Shown: piece by piece, positions 12,832-24,596 of the stretch
Position numbering within the stretch: the first letter of the stretch is position 1
Layout: each line of letters starts with the position of its first letter
Assembly (NCBI GenBank): GCA_026075535.2
Contig: AP026550.1
Coordinates: forward strand, 4,464,001-4,528,000
Reading direction: 5' to 3'
DNA length: 64,000 nucleotides
Origin: Tricholoma matsutake
Taxonomy: Eukaryota > Basidiomycota > Agaricomycetes > Agaricales > Tricholomataceae
Program-made: the position numbers and the translations under genes
The notes under the pieces: generated by a model
What the model saw: only the letters and a program-made list of their open reading frames with translations
The model's database searches: none
Told to the model about the DNA's origin: nothing

Positions 12832-13041
12832 GGTTATGGGCCATTCTCATCGTCTTTGAACAATGGGAGAAAGTATCCTAGCCACTCGACGTTCTGCTTC
12901 GTCATACCTTCTGATCCATTTCCCCGATCGTTTTTGATCTCGGATCAATTCCTTTGTCTTTCACGGACCCGGCTGCTCTACCATTGCATCTCTCTCATCT
13001 CCCTTTGCACACTCGTCGTCCACTGACCTCGGTTTTCTATC

Positions 13042-16000
13042 ATGAGTACCAATACTGTTGATCCCCAGTCCATTTCCCCTATCAAACTTTCTGTGCAATA
13101 TACCGGGGAGAAGCTCGACAAACTTAAATCAAATTACAAAGAATGGTGCGAGGAGATTATTATTGCTTTATCATTAAACGGCTGTTATGAGTATGTTATG
13201 GGCAGAATACCTGAGCCCACTTCTACCAAACTCCGATCGCTTGCCAACTGGAAGGTGAATTCCCGCCTCGCGTATGCGTTTATCGCGTCCAGTGTCTCTC
13301 CGTCTGAGCATAAATTCCTGGACATTAAAGTAGGCCCTGATGTGAACTGGAAAATTCTCCAGGACCGTCACCAGAAGGAAGGCCCCGTTCAGCAGGTCCA
13401 GCTCTTACAACAAGCACTTTCCATCCAGTGTATGAAGGACACACCACTCCCCGAGACAGCAGAAAAGATTTGCGCATTAATTGAACGCACTTTTGCCATG
13501 GGTGATATACAGGCCGATCTTCTTTGCTGCATCGCTCTCCTTAATTCCCTTAGTGATAATTTTCCACATGCTCACTCCATTATTTCACAAGATATTGCTG
13601 CTTCTTCCCTCTCAGCTCCATATGGCTTGAAGGATATCAAATTATTTCTGGAGAACGAACAATCATTACTTGAGAATGATCAGCATGGTGATTCCAAAAA
13701 CCATGCCGCTTTTACCGCACAGTCCAAATCTTCCAAGCTCCCTAACGCACCAATCTGCACCAATGCTAACTGTGGGAAACTTGGCCACACAAAACAATAT
13801 TGCATTAAACCTGGCAGTGGTATGGCTGGGAAATCACTCGAGGAGTCGATCACTGCTTGCAGGGCCGCCCGTGAGAAGAAATCCTTACCGGCTGGCACTA
13901 CGAAGGTTCCTATTACCATGAAGGACATTAATGGTCATGCCTTCACAGTCATGGTCGACCCTGATATTCCTACCCCACCTGCACCGGAATTTGCCAGGCT
14001 TGCTCACGACCCGCTGCCTTTAGACCCTTCAGACGTGCTGGAATATGAAGGATGGGTTGCTGTGGAGGAGGAGCTCACCACTACAGTGGACTGGAAACAC
14101 CATACATCACCCATCCCTGACAATGCGCTCACCATGGAACCCCTTTCACAGACTTGTTGCTCACGCATCACCTTAGATGCTCTCCCCTTTATTATTGACT
14201 CTGGGGCTACAGTACATATATCCCCTGACAAGTCTGACTTCCTCACCTTACGACCCATTTCACCTCACTCTGTCAGAGGTGTCGGTGGTTCATCTATTGA
14301 TGCTGTCAGTGTTGGTGATATACAGCTAAGAATAGCCCAGGGCGCATCAATTATTTTATGTAATGCCCTCTACATCCCAAAATCGGCAGTTCGGCTGATC
14401 TCAGTGGGCATGCTGGCCGACGACTCTAACGCTGTTGCACATTTTGACAGTAACACATGCTGGTTCACTGATAAATCCTCCGGGGCCTTCATAGCTCGTG
14501 GATTGCGCATATCTAGAAAGCTTTACACACTCAACATTGCATTGGCCCAGGCTGATCACACGCTAACGGTTCACAAGACCCCTACTCTCGAGACATGGCA
14601 TCGTCGTCTGGGTCACACAAATTACCAGGCACTCTGGGATATGGCCAAGAAGGGCACTTTCACTGGTGCGCCGCTCGCTTCATTGCAAAAATTACCTAAA
14701 TGCAATTCCTGTGTCCTTGGCAAGCAGACCAAGTCTCCAGTCCCCAAGAAATGTCAGGAGGGACCAGGCCATAAGGCAACAAGGAAGCTGGAAAAGGTGT
14801 GGGTGGATCTATCTGGACCACATTCAGTAACGTCGCGTGCAGGGAACCGTTATATCATGGATATAGTAGATGACTACACCTCATTCCCATGGTCTATACC
14901 ATTGCAAAATAAAGATGATGCTTTCATGGAACTTAAAGCTTGGGAACTTGCCCGGGAGAACAAAACCGGCCTCAAAGTCGGGACCTATATCACCGATAAT
15001 GGTGAACTTAAATTGCACGAAATGAAGGAGTGGTTGAAGACTTGTGGTATTGATCAGCGTTTCACGGCACCTCACACCTCAGCTCACATAGGCCATGTTG
15101 AGTGAATGCATAGGACGCTTATGGCTAAAGTGCACACTATGCAAATATATGCTGGTCTGCCAGCTTATTTGTGGGACAAGTTCTACCTCACAGCTGCCCA
15201 CTTGCACACCAAGACTACGACCCGTTCACTAGCAAGCCTAACACCTTGGGAATTATGGTATGAGAGAAAACCTGATTATTCTTATCTTTGGGAGATAGGT
15301 TGCAGGGTGTTTGTGCTTATCCCAGGAAAGGATAATCCCAAGATACTTGAACAATCCATCGAATGCATCTTGATAGGCTACGAGCCAAAATCAAAAGCAT
15401 ATCGCTGTTATAACCACGCAACATGTAAGGTTTATATTTCATATCATGTCCGCTTTCTTGAGAGCCATGAAGGCTATTCACCACCTTCAATCGATGAATT
15501 AGGGGAGGATGATAATATTGGGTCCAGTGGTAGTCTACCCACATTCCTTGGTCCTATTTTACAGCAAGATGATGATGTTGAGTCTTCTCATGAATTCACT
15601 CTCTCTGATGCGCCCTCTAATAGTTTCACGACACTGCCACCGCCACCCATCGCCCAGCCTATTCATCGATCTACCCGTGTTCTAATACCCACAGACAAAA
15701 ACCCCAATGGTGGCCCTGCTATTACTAGAACAGTGGCTGCAGTGCAAGAATCCTTGGAGAGCGCTGCGCGTGTAAAGGAGGCGCGGTGGGAGCGTCGGGC
15801 TGCTATTGTGGCTGCACGATTGGATCACATTACGGATCAATCCTCCGATCATGATCGTGATGTCATGGAAGAACTCCAACAATCATTTCATAATCTTGAT
15901 TTGGGCAATCAAGCACATCAATTTCAGGCCCTGATCTCAGAAATGGTAGATTTTGATCCGGAGTCACTTCAATTTGAGGATGAGCTGAAAACATGGGATG

Positions 16001-17546
16001 AAGCCAGAAGATCTGTCGATGGGAGCGTGGATATCTGGAGGAATTGAACTCATTGAAAGAAATGGGGGTATACAAACTAATACCTAGGTCAGAGGTTCCA
16101 CTAGGGAAACGTATTAGGCGTGGGAGACCGATTTTCCACATTAAGCGCAATGAGGCGGGTACCCCTATTAGATGGAAGGTATGCCTAGTCTTCAGAGGAA
16201 ATGAACAAATTTATGGCAGGGACTACACCAAAACTACCTCACCGACTGTGTGCATGGAATCATGGCGGATTCTCTTACACATAGCCACCTCACTTGGCTG
16301 GGATGCACAACAGGTCGACATAAAGATGGCCTTTCTTTACGGCTTACTTCCAGATGATGAAATTCAATATATGCAGCAGCCTGCTGGTTTTGAGGAGCAG
16401 GGCAAGGAGGACTGGGTTTGGCAACTACAGTGTGGCTTATATGGTATGAAACAGAATGGGTGCATTTGGAATCAGACCCTTAATGTGCAGATGCTAAATT
16501 GGGGATTCACCCGCCCCTCGTGCGAGTCCTGTATCTATTACCATAAAACTGACACTGGTACAATTATCACTGCTGTCCATGTCGACGACTATTTAACCAT
16601 CGCCAACTCCAAGGATGAAAACGAGCACTTCAAGAACCAGATGCGCGAAGTATGGACTATCTCTGAATTGGGGATGGCACATTTTATTATGGGTATTGCT
16701 GTCTCATGGGACTGAGACATGTGTACTGTTGCACTTTCACAGACCGCTCTTATTGACAAAATAGTGGAACAGTTTGGTCAGAAAGAAGCACACCCCATTT
16801 CTGCCCCATTGGACCCTGGTTTGAAACTACGGCGCTCCAATCTGCAATGTATGTCCCAGGATGCCAGGAATGCCCTGGCCAAGCTTCCCTACTGCTCTCT
16901 TGTTGGATGCTTATTGTACTTGGCAATATCTACGCATCCCAACATTTCTTATGCAGTACAACAGCTCTCTCAATACCTTGATTCGTACTCCTTAGAACAC
17001 TGGAGTGCTGCTATACGGCTAGTATGTTATCTAAAGGGAACTAGGGACTTGAAGCTTTATCTGGGCAGACAGAACCCCATTCTCCTGCACGCCTATAGTG
17101 ACTCTGACTGGGCTAATTGCCATGACACTCATCGCAGCGTTGGGGGATACATGTGCTCTCTTGGCTCAGGCGCAGTGTCTTGGGCAGCACGTAAACAGAA
17201 GGTAGTGGCAGCTTCCACCTGTGAAGCAGAATACATAGCGGTGTTTGAGACCACAAAGGAATGCATCTGGTTGCATACGCTACTACGCGCTATTGATTTT
17301 CATCAAAACTTGCCTACTACCATCCTCTGCAACAACAACGCTACAAAGACATTATCCGAGGACCCATTACTTCATTCATGCGTTAAGCACATCGACATCA
17401 AATATCATTTCCTATGCGAGCATGTACAGTCGGGTGACCTAGCTATCACTTACATCCACACCTGTGACAATGTAGCTGACATGTTTACTAAAGCCCTGGA
17501 ACCTAAACATTTCCCCATCCTTCGTGCATCTCTTGGCCTTCGTTAG
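13042..17546 (+). pseudogene. Copia gag-pol polyprotein with two stops and a frameshift
   Basis: Order is typical of Ty1/Copia: gag (from ATG 13042), a zinc knuckle of CX4CX4HX4C type near residue 240, aspartic protease with FIIDSGATVHIS near residue 384, the pre-integrase His motif (WHRRLGHTNY) near 520, then integrase core (VDLSGPH, VDDYTS, TDNGELK). A TGA at 15103-15105 interrupts the integrase; the frame continues at 15106. Near 16040 the reading shifts to another frame carrying reverse transcriptase (QVDIKMAFLYGLL, catalytic HVDDY). A TGA at 16713-16715 precedes the rest of RT and RNase H (AYSDSDWAN, CEAEYIA, DMFTKAL), ending at 17546. Catalytic residues remain visible, so the element is young; the lesions make it non-functional alone. 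Confidence 0.9.
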
Positions 17547-17589
17547 TGGGATTCCATGCGAGGAGGAGTGTATTCACAGTGAGGAGGAG

Positions 17590-17934
17590 TGTTGGAATCG
17601 CACCGTGAGTCCATAATGCTTTTGATGCGTTTGATGCGTGTACTATTTTAGCATTCCCTTTGATCTGTGTGGTCGGCTCGTGTTTAAGTTTCCCCTTGTC
17701 TCTTTTCCTTTGACACACATCCTTTTGTTACGCATTACACATCTATATATCTTCAGTAGTTTACTTTATCACCTCAGTCACTTATCCAGAGACTGAGGTG
17801 AGCTATATTCACTATACATATTTATTGACACGTACTTACTCTACTACAACAGTTGTTTATACTAGGTATAGTACGGATTAATAAAGTCACTTATCCAGAG
17901 ACTGAGTTGTTTATACTAGGATTCACTTTCTACA
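17590..17934 (+). repeat. Copia 3' LTR
   Basis: Starts TGTTGGAATCG after the purine tract and ends TTTCTACA before the gggag duplication. It holds two internal short repeats: cacttatccagagactgag near 17780 and 17888, and gttgtttatactagg near 17848 and 17906. A diverged LTR of the same family is recognisable on the minus strand at 61026-62330. Confidence 0.8.
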
Positions 17935-18424
17935 GGGAGAGTGCTTGTTATGGGTTAAATATAGCTGTGAAAGCGAAAACAACTGCTTATTAACACTATA
18001 TGTACATACATAAGTGTTATCTGGCAAAAAAAGCGAAGGGAAAGGGCCAGGAATGAGTGGAATAGCATGCTCATCATCGGGGATGATGAGCACAATGTTA
18101 GCCGAGACTGGCATGTGTTGATCCACCATGGGAGACTGTGATCGGGTGGTAATCGGGGGGGGGGAACATATCCATCACTATTCTTAGGCTTGTATTGTGG
18201 GAAGGTCAGGTGATGATTCTTTGTTAAAGGCAATATTACATAATTACTGATTTAGGCACTGTCAACTGCCATACCCACTGCCTTAGGTTTTGCCTGTGGT
18301 GTCAGAGGGCCCAGTCTGATTCACTGAATAGCTTAATTGTACTGAAGCTAATAGTACTCCATTTTATGATTACTTAATATACTATTTATAGTTATAATAT
18401 ATATTCTTAGGTTGGATCTCTACA

Positions 18425-18505
18425 AGTGAAGTTCTCATGCCCACAAAATAATGTCACAAGCAAGGAATTGAACTACAGACCTCCACACAACAAGTCACAT
18501 GACTG
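18425..18505 (-). repeat. Second, more decayed SINE-like piece
   Basis: The minus strand reads tagttcaattccttgcttgtg, closely matching the B-box region and the following gcttgtgtcat of the copy at 19555-19633. The A-box side is less clear. Confidence 0.35.
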
Positions 18506-19554
18506 ACAAAAATGGATCATTGTCATTGTAAGGGTGGTTCCAAGGGTGAGGAGCCTTTTTGTAGGCCTCTGCACCACTCCAAATATATCTCCATCTAGCT
18601 CTACTATTGCATTGAGCCCTGCTCACCCTGCTCACCCTCCTATTCATGGCTGTCCTTCACTCAAGAGCTGATGCACAAGGAAGTCCATCTCAGGTACCTC
18701 AAGCCCCTAATTCTCTCCTATCAGATACTCTCCTTGGTCTCCCAAACACCAAAGGAGCAATTTCTGCATCCATCCTGGTGGAGTAGGGTGTGTGGACACC
18801 TACTCCAGTAGTCACATGACCACATAGTCAGTAGACAGTCACACCTGTACATAGTCATGCTACACTATCATTACTGCATCCACCACATTGCTATAGGAGA
18901 CAGATCCACTGTCTCCATCTTGGTGATGAGAGCATGATTTGATTCGCTCACCACTGCTTTGCTCTTTCTGCTTTCATTCTTGTGCCACATCATAACATGT
19001 GCAGTTTGCATCTAGCTCTCATTCTTGTTTTTTGCTCTTGCAGCCTTAGTGCCCAGTAACTGGTGGTGCTGTTGTGGTGGTAGTGATGGCCACCATTGTG
19101 GTGGTTTGGGGGTTGTCATGCCATTACAACATATATATATAACCTATAATTAATGAAAAGATATGTCAGTTGAAAGAAAACATGAGAAAAGAACAAAAGA
19201 AAAACTTGCCAGGTGTACAAACAACTCTGTCATCATTTGGGCCCATTTTGTGTCCAATGTGGTGTCTGTCATGGGACCCATAGCTGTCGGATGTTAAGAG
19301 GTCTTCACACTCCCTCACCTATTCCTGGTAGGATCCCACTAGATCCCACTTGATTCTGGTGGGACTCATACTCCAGCCAAGACCCACTGAAATGTCCAAT
19401 TCTGGTACCAGGAATTACCAGGATTAATCCTAGTAAATCCCAGTAAATTGCACACTTCCCACTGGATTCCCTGGGACTGGTGAACTGAGAATCCAGTGGG
19501 ACTCAACTGGGACTCAACTAGGAGTCCTTACTATTAATACTAAAATAAAATGAC

Positions 19555-19633
19555 ACAAGCAAGAATTGAACCCTGAACCTCCACATCATAGAACAATGTG
19601 GCAGTATAACCACTGCACCAAGTGGTCTTTCTA
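19555..19633 (-). repeat. tRNA-derived SINE-like head
   Basis: On the minus strand an A-box-like word (TGGTGCAGTGGTT, 19620-19608) is followed after about 35 bp by a B-box-like word (GGGTTCAATTCTT, 19573-19561), the layout of a pol III promoter in a tRNA-derived SINE. The downstream body (19550 to about 19310) is rich in gggac/tccca words. No complete tRNA cloverleaf is apparent, so it is not called a tRNA gene. Confidence 0.45.
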
Positions 19634-20479
19634 GGCTAACAAACCAACTCACTCTAGCTACCATTGGCATGGCTATGTATGATAAAGCACAGCTGTGTCA
19701 ACACCACCAGCTCATCACACCACAACCATCATCCATAGCAATGCTGCCTCCACCACCAGCCTATTTCTCTTTTGTCAGTCTGTAGATTGGACTGTTTTTT
19801 GGGCTGGACATCCCTCCTCTCTTTATATAACAAAAAATTGGGACCATACTTGCTCAACACTACTCTCTAATGCCAATATCAGTTCCAGTCTATGGCAATG
19901 GCCTAAGCAATGAGGTCATCGCAATCTAGATAAGGGGTGATGTAAGGGGACATCTTGGTATGTGCTATCAACATTCCCTATTGTCCCTAACCATTCTATG
20001 ACACCTCTGGCCCTTCACCTTCATTCCCCTCTCCATCTCTGATCCCATATGATGACTGCAAAGTACTTTGAAATGCTTTGAAGAACTTCACAACACCTTC
20101 ATGCATGTTTTGAGGCTTTGCTAAGGCCTAGGACAATCCCCCAGTACCTAGGGTATCATCCCCTTCATTTGTCAGGCCTCTGTGGCTGCGTTTAGTACCA
20201 TCCTTGGTTCCTTTGTGATGTTGGTAATAGTCTGTGCCCATTATAGGCTGCATTGGGGTGCAGGGTCATATGTTATGGAGTATCATTGTTTCACCTTGAC
20301 AGTTGCAGGTCCCATCTTATTAGTATGAGTCATCCTTTGTAGTCTAGTTAAGTAGTTCCACCTTGCAAGGTGATCCTCAGAATATTCTCTTTGGATTTCC
20401 CTTGCAAGGTGAGTAGGACTGTTGTATCCATAGTTCCTCAATCTAACTTCAGATTTCCCTTGCAAGTATCATGCTATGC

Positions 20480-21960
20480 CACACTGATTGTAAGGTTGCC
20501 CTTACAGGCAACATGCACACTGCAATCAAGCATACTGGTCACTGTAATAGGAGCTTCAGCCTTTGGTCCTATCAACATACACAACCAATGCAGATGTGGG
20601 ATGGTCAAAGGTGCACTTACCTTGCTCTTGGATTTGGAGCCAGATCTGAGCATGTTGGAAGGCATAATGGCACCAATGATGGATGAATCATTTTCATCCC
20701 CTGTGTTCTCAATGTGCACAGAAGGAATGACAGCACCAATCATCTTGCTTGGTCATGGAGCATTTGTGGCTAAGAAGAAAGCTCTCTGTGAGCTCCTGGT
20801 AGTTATGTCCATCAGGGAAATCATTTGGACAATTAGTGGCATGGTGATCCTGGTAACCTCGACAGCACTTTGTACATCCTTGATGCTTATTGAGAAGGCC
20901 ACATTCATTCTGAGTCAAGGGAGAAGGTTTGTTATGGGATGATGAATTTGACAAGGAGGACTGCAGTTTAGACAAAGAGGTATTGTAGGACCAGGGATTA
21001 TGAGTGAGAGCCTGACATTTGGGACCACAATGAAGGTCTTCCACAGCCTCCAGGTATCATTTGGTGTCCTGCACACACTCATCAGCAAGCTTACTGATCT
21101 TGCTCTTCCACCAGGGCTTCCATGGTCCTTAGGACAAGGCAGGGGTTACCCCTGGGTGTCAAATCTCATACCCCTACCCCTACCCCTGAACACCCTACCC
21201 TTAGTGGTAAGGGTATGGAAACATATAAGGGTTGCCAAGGGTATGGGAGGGTTTGTCAAGGGTACAAGAGTTTGGCACAAAATCAACATATTTAGAGCAA
21301 AATTCATTTGAAAAGTGTTGATAACTATTGTATTTGCTATTAATATCACATATTAATACCTCTTATTAACACATGAAAGCCATTATCATGTTGGACAATC
21401 CCAAAATCTGAATTTAATTGATGAAAATCTTGAATATGAGTCTTTGTAGCTGAAAAAATCAAATGGTATTCTTACATAAGCATACCCCTACCCTTACCCC
21501 TCATACCCTTAGCCCAAAAACACAAGGGTATACCCCTACCCCTGCCTTGCCTTAATGGTCTTAACACCATCACTGCCAACAGCAGCCTCAACAACCTCCT
21601 TGATTTTCAGCTTTTTACAATGGTTGCAGAGATCAGTGTCAAGGAGGGTCTCGAGCTGGATATGCAGGGTGTCGTCATTGAAATGATAATCAGTGTTGCA
21701 GAGGGTGAAGTTGATGTGGCAAACATTGTTGAGCCACTTCAGGAAGGAATCAGAAGGTTTCAAGTGAGAGTTGCAGATTTTGCTGTGGAATTCATCTTCC
21801 CATCCTTTGGGGAGGAATTCCTTTTGCAGCAGTTTCATGAAATCTGAAAAGGCAAGAGCACTGAGATGATCGTGGTGGGTAGCAGTCCAGTCAGGTGCTT
21901 CAACAATGTTCAGTTGTATAGATGAGTTGCATATTCAATGCAAAACTCCCACCACAACTG
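20480..21960 (-). pseudogene. Copia-type gag fragment
   Basis: On the minus strand, from about 21960, a gag-like frame reads VEAPDWTATHHDHL...LALAF then EFLPKGWEDEFHSKICN...FLKWLNN, typical of Copia gag. After an insertion (21135-21549) the same gene continues with a cysteine-rich tail (HQGCTKCCRGYQDHHATNCP, about 20900) that matches a gag zinc knuckle common in basidiomycete Copia elements (recalled). Stops and frame changes occur. Gag lies on the 3' side of the protease-integrase fragment of the same strand, so the two do not come from one intact element. Confidence 0.6.
21135..21549. mobile_element. 415-bp MITE inside the gag fragment
   Basis: The ends are exact 12-bp inverted repeats, CAAGGCAGGGGT and ACCCCTGCCTTG. 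The flanks ccttagga (21127-21134) and ccttaatg (21550-21557) agree at the first five bases and could be a decayed 8-bp duplication, as made by hAT elements. Inside are runs of taccccta-type words in both orientations. It has no coding capacity and splits the gag frame. Confidence 0.55.
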
Positions 21961-22002
21961 TGGTAGACAGGCAGTGAAGCACAGACATTGCGCTTTCTCC
22001 AT

Positions 22003-22986
22003 TCATGTCCTTATAGTGCATTCAGTGCAACCATTTTGTTGGTGGACATGGGGTGTGGACATCTCTATCTTGATGCCAAGGTCTTTGAGCTGACTGATCA
22101 GCTCATGATCTTTGAATTCCCCCCCAGGATCAAAGTGTGAGCACTTTATTTGAGTGCTATATTGGGTTTGTGCCATTGCTTCAAAGTGTTTAATCAATGT
22201 CAGTGTGTCAGACTTCTTTTTTAGGCACTGTACCCACATATGAGATGTTCAATCATCAGCAAACACAATAAAGTCTTCGTATTTGTGATAACTAAGTATA
22301 TGTAATTCTTTAAGATCAGAGTGTACAAACTCAAAAGGCTCTGAGGCCTGAGATTCCAATTCAGGGAACAACTTTGACATCATTTTCCCTTTGGTGCACC
22401 CTGGGTAAATGTGCCTGTAGGTATTGTTAGACCCTTGGGGAGATTCTCAGCATGCTTTGGCATCTGCCATACAGCTTGCTTGGACATGTGTCTGAGGTGC
22501 TTATGCCAAGTATCATAGTCAGCAATGTAAATAATTGCAACATTTAATCTCTTAGTACTTAGAATGTGGGTATGAGCCACATATATGGTATCACCATTTA
22601 TCGGCATTGTTCTAAGTACAGGTTTACCCTTTAGGTCATAGAAAAAAATATGGTCAGAGGACCTTTTTCTTCTCTTGTAAAAAGTCTCCCATTGACATTA
22701 AATGACCAGTTAAGTCTGGGATGTAATAGATGGGGTATAGGTGCATTTTGCGTGACTCTGTCTTCCCATTTACTATTACATGGTGACTAATGAGCACTGT
22801 GCCCTTACCCTCAATGTATGTGATGCTGGTTGCAGTCATGCATGCCAGGCCATCACTTTTGAGGATTCTCTTGAATGAGGCAAAGTCCTTCATCTGAGGA
22901 CATTTTGGGATTGGAGAATCCAGATGTCCATCCATCCGTTCATCTGTCTGCATCATAAAAATAATTAAGTTTTCTGTGCTACACAA
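22003..22986 (-). pseudogene. Copia protease-integrase fragment
   Basis: Reading on the minus strand: a protease-like region ending YYIPDLTGHLMSMGDF (22720s), a pre-integrase motif WHKHLRHMSKQAVW (about 22510), and the integrase core with HFDPGGEFKDHE and the HQQNGCTE motif (about 22040). Frames are broken between these pieces. Reverse transcriptase should follow but is replaced by the gag fragment at 21960, so the locus is rearranged. Confidence 0.65.
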
Positions 22987-23229
22987 TTACAATATGGGTC
23001 ACATAATGTTGACATAATGATGCAACCAACACTTACTGTGGTGAATATTATTGTATAGAACCCCCATGCAGAGCGATGTGTTCATCACATGATTTCAAAA
23101 TCTGCTGACATGGACATTCTCATCCACTTTGTTCTTGATGAAAATATATGCATCTTACCATGAAAACTACCTGAGAGTTGCATGGAATATACATCTTATA
23201 ATTCCTCTACTGTATTGGTGAAAATTAGC

Positions 23230-23893
23230 TGTCAGTATAGAAATAAATCATACCAGCAATTCTGTGAGTATTTCTCAACAAAAATATATTGAGAATCTAC
23301 TCCTCAAGGAGGGGATGGCCGATGCGAACCCTGTCAGTATATCTATGGATCCAAATATTAAGCTGGATCACAATGAACCCAACCAAAGTAATCCATATGC
23401 AAAATTACTGGGAAGTCTACAGTTTATTGCAAACTCCACAAGGCTGGGTATCTCATACACTGTAAATAAATTGGCCGCCTACACTGCTAACCCAGGCAAT
23501 GGGATACATTTTCCTAACAGTGGGGGGAGCAGTGACTTGGAAATCAAAGAAACAAACAATCATAGCCTTGTCATCTATGGAGGCAGAGTATGTGGCTCTC
23601 TCAGAGGCTGGACATGAAGCAACATGGCTCAGAAATTTATATGGTGAACTCATATTTATTTAGGAGAACCCGACCATTATTTATGGTGACAATGAGGGGT
23701 CTGTAGTATTAACACACAACCCACACAGTCAAAGCACATTGCTCTTCGCCATCACTGGGTCAGGGACCTTGTGAATGAAAAAGTTCTTGATATACAGAAC
23801 TGTTGAGATCCAGAGCAAATGGCAGATGTATTAACTAAAGCTCTACTGAAACCAAAATTTACTCAACATAAAGAAGAGATGGGTGTCAGTTGA
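23230..23893 (+). pseudogene. Copia RT/RNase H end fragment
   Basis: On the plus strand: ISQQKYIENLLLKEG, then YAKLLGSLQFIANSTR (end of RT), then RNase H pieces in other frames, including MEAEYVALSEAGHE and a C-terminal DP-EQMADVLTKALL block near 23815-23850. Several stops and shifts. It is opposite in strand to the protease-integrase fragment 250 bp upstream. A purine tract at about 24023 and an LTR follow. Confidence 0.65.
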
Positions 23894-24032
23894 TGCACTA
23901 GTAACCCAGTAGCTTTCCTCATGTGTGGAAAGGTTTTTCCCACAGGGTTTTCCACCACACAGAGGTTTTGATGCACCTGGATGGATTAACTAACCATTCC
24001 CCTGTACTTGAACTGGTAGGCTTGAGGGGGAG

Positions 24033-24239
24033 TGTTGGGATATGGGCAAGCCATGTGCGGTCCAAGTAAATAACTCTATTAATAGTACATGCTATATATA
24101 GATCATAGTACACATCAATACTGCAATAGGAGTATACAAGACATCTAACTCTCACTTTGACTCTAACCACATGCAGAAATAAGTCCCCCCTTCCTTCCAC
24201 AATTATAAATCCCAATAAATAGATTGTAATTTGGTGTCA
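24033..24239 (+). repeat. Copia LTR (3' copy), about 207 bp
   Basis: Preceded by cttgagggggag (polypurine tract); starts TGTTGGGATATGG and probably ends ggtgtca. The end was set by the CA terminus and is uncertain. Confidence 0.5.
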
Positions 24240-24596
24240 TAATCTATAATGTATGGTGCATATGATATATTTGATGGTGAGAGACACAAAAAACCCCATA
24301 TATATATGTTGTGGAGGGCAGAGGACAAGGTTTGGGAGTGTGACAGGTTGTGACATGCATATACCAGGAGTCATGCTTACACCTGGCTTTCCCACAAACC
24401 CAGCCTAATAATAGTGGGTGATCCCATCCCTGACTCACTATAACTATACTCGTTTCCGTCAAAACCCGTTAGCTCATTCCCCAGCTCACAGCTAAACACC
24501 ACCAAGGTAGGTGTATGCTACTATGCTCACATAAGCATCACCAGGCATCAATCAGGAACATGCAGGATACTTTCCGGTACCAGCGCCCATCCCAAT

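Larger units (their letters stand above)
12811..17934 (+). mobile_element. Copia-type LTR retrotransposon inserted in the right arm
   Basis: The uninterrupted left arm (at about 9800-9825) shows the empty site. The insertion is flanked by a 5-bp duplication gggag at 12806-12810 and 17935-17939. Internal region: gag-pol frames 13042-17546. A purine tract (gaggaggag, 17581-17589) precedes the 3' LTR at 17590-17934 (TGTTGG...TTCTACA, 345 bp). Only the last 21 bp of the LTR are present at the 5' end (12811-12831). The polyprotein has two in-frame TGA stops and one frameshift, so this copy is inactive as read. Confidence 0.85.
9443..18302. mobile_element. Large fold-back (inverted-arm) element, about 3.7 kb without its Copia insert
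   Basis: The sequence from acaccacgggcaaaacc (9443) onward is found again in inverted orientation ending at 18302 (ggttttgcctgtggtgt). The outer arms, 9443-10425 against 17935-18302 plus 12200-12810, are almost identical apart from small indels, so the same 78-codon ORF appears at 9907-10143 (+) and 12474-12710 (-). The inner arms, about 11160-11620 against 12190-11640, also align in inverted orientation but are visibly more diverged. Segment 10426-11160 is unmatched and contains a low-complexity tcatc/tgtc-rich stretch. No transposase is seen. No clear target duplication flanks the ends. It may be a non-autonomous fold-back transposon, or two family members inserted head to head. Confidence 0.65.
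18303..20470. other. Repeat-rich spacer with SINE-like pieces
   Basis: There are no coding genes that I can support. The stretch is CpG-poor. It contains two related tRNA-like repeat pieces (listed separately), a pair of inverted 11-12 bp words around ccactggattc / gaatccagtgg near 19460-19500, and at about 20361-20505 a stretch resembling the leader of the Gypsy-like element at 63570-63640. Confidence 0.4.

Noticed and set aside
19555..19633. True tRNA gene
   Set aside because: A and B boxes are present but arms do not pair into a cloverleaf and no anticodon stem is evident; treated as SINE-like.
21160..21545. Telomere-like tracts of ccccta words
   Set aside because: The words are irregular, occur in both orientations and sit inside a MITE; not a canonical ccctaa array.
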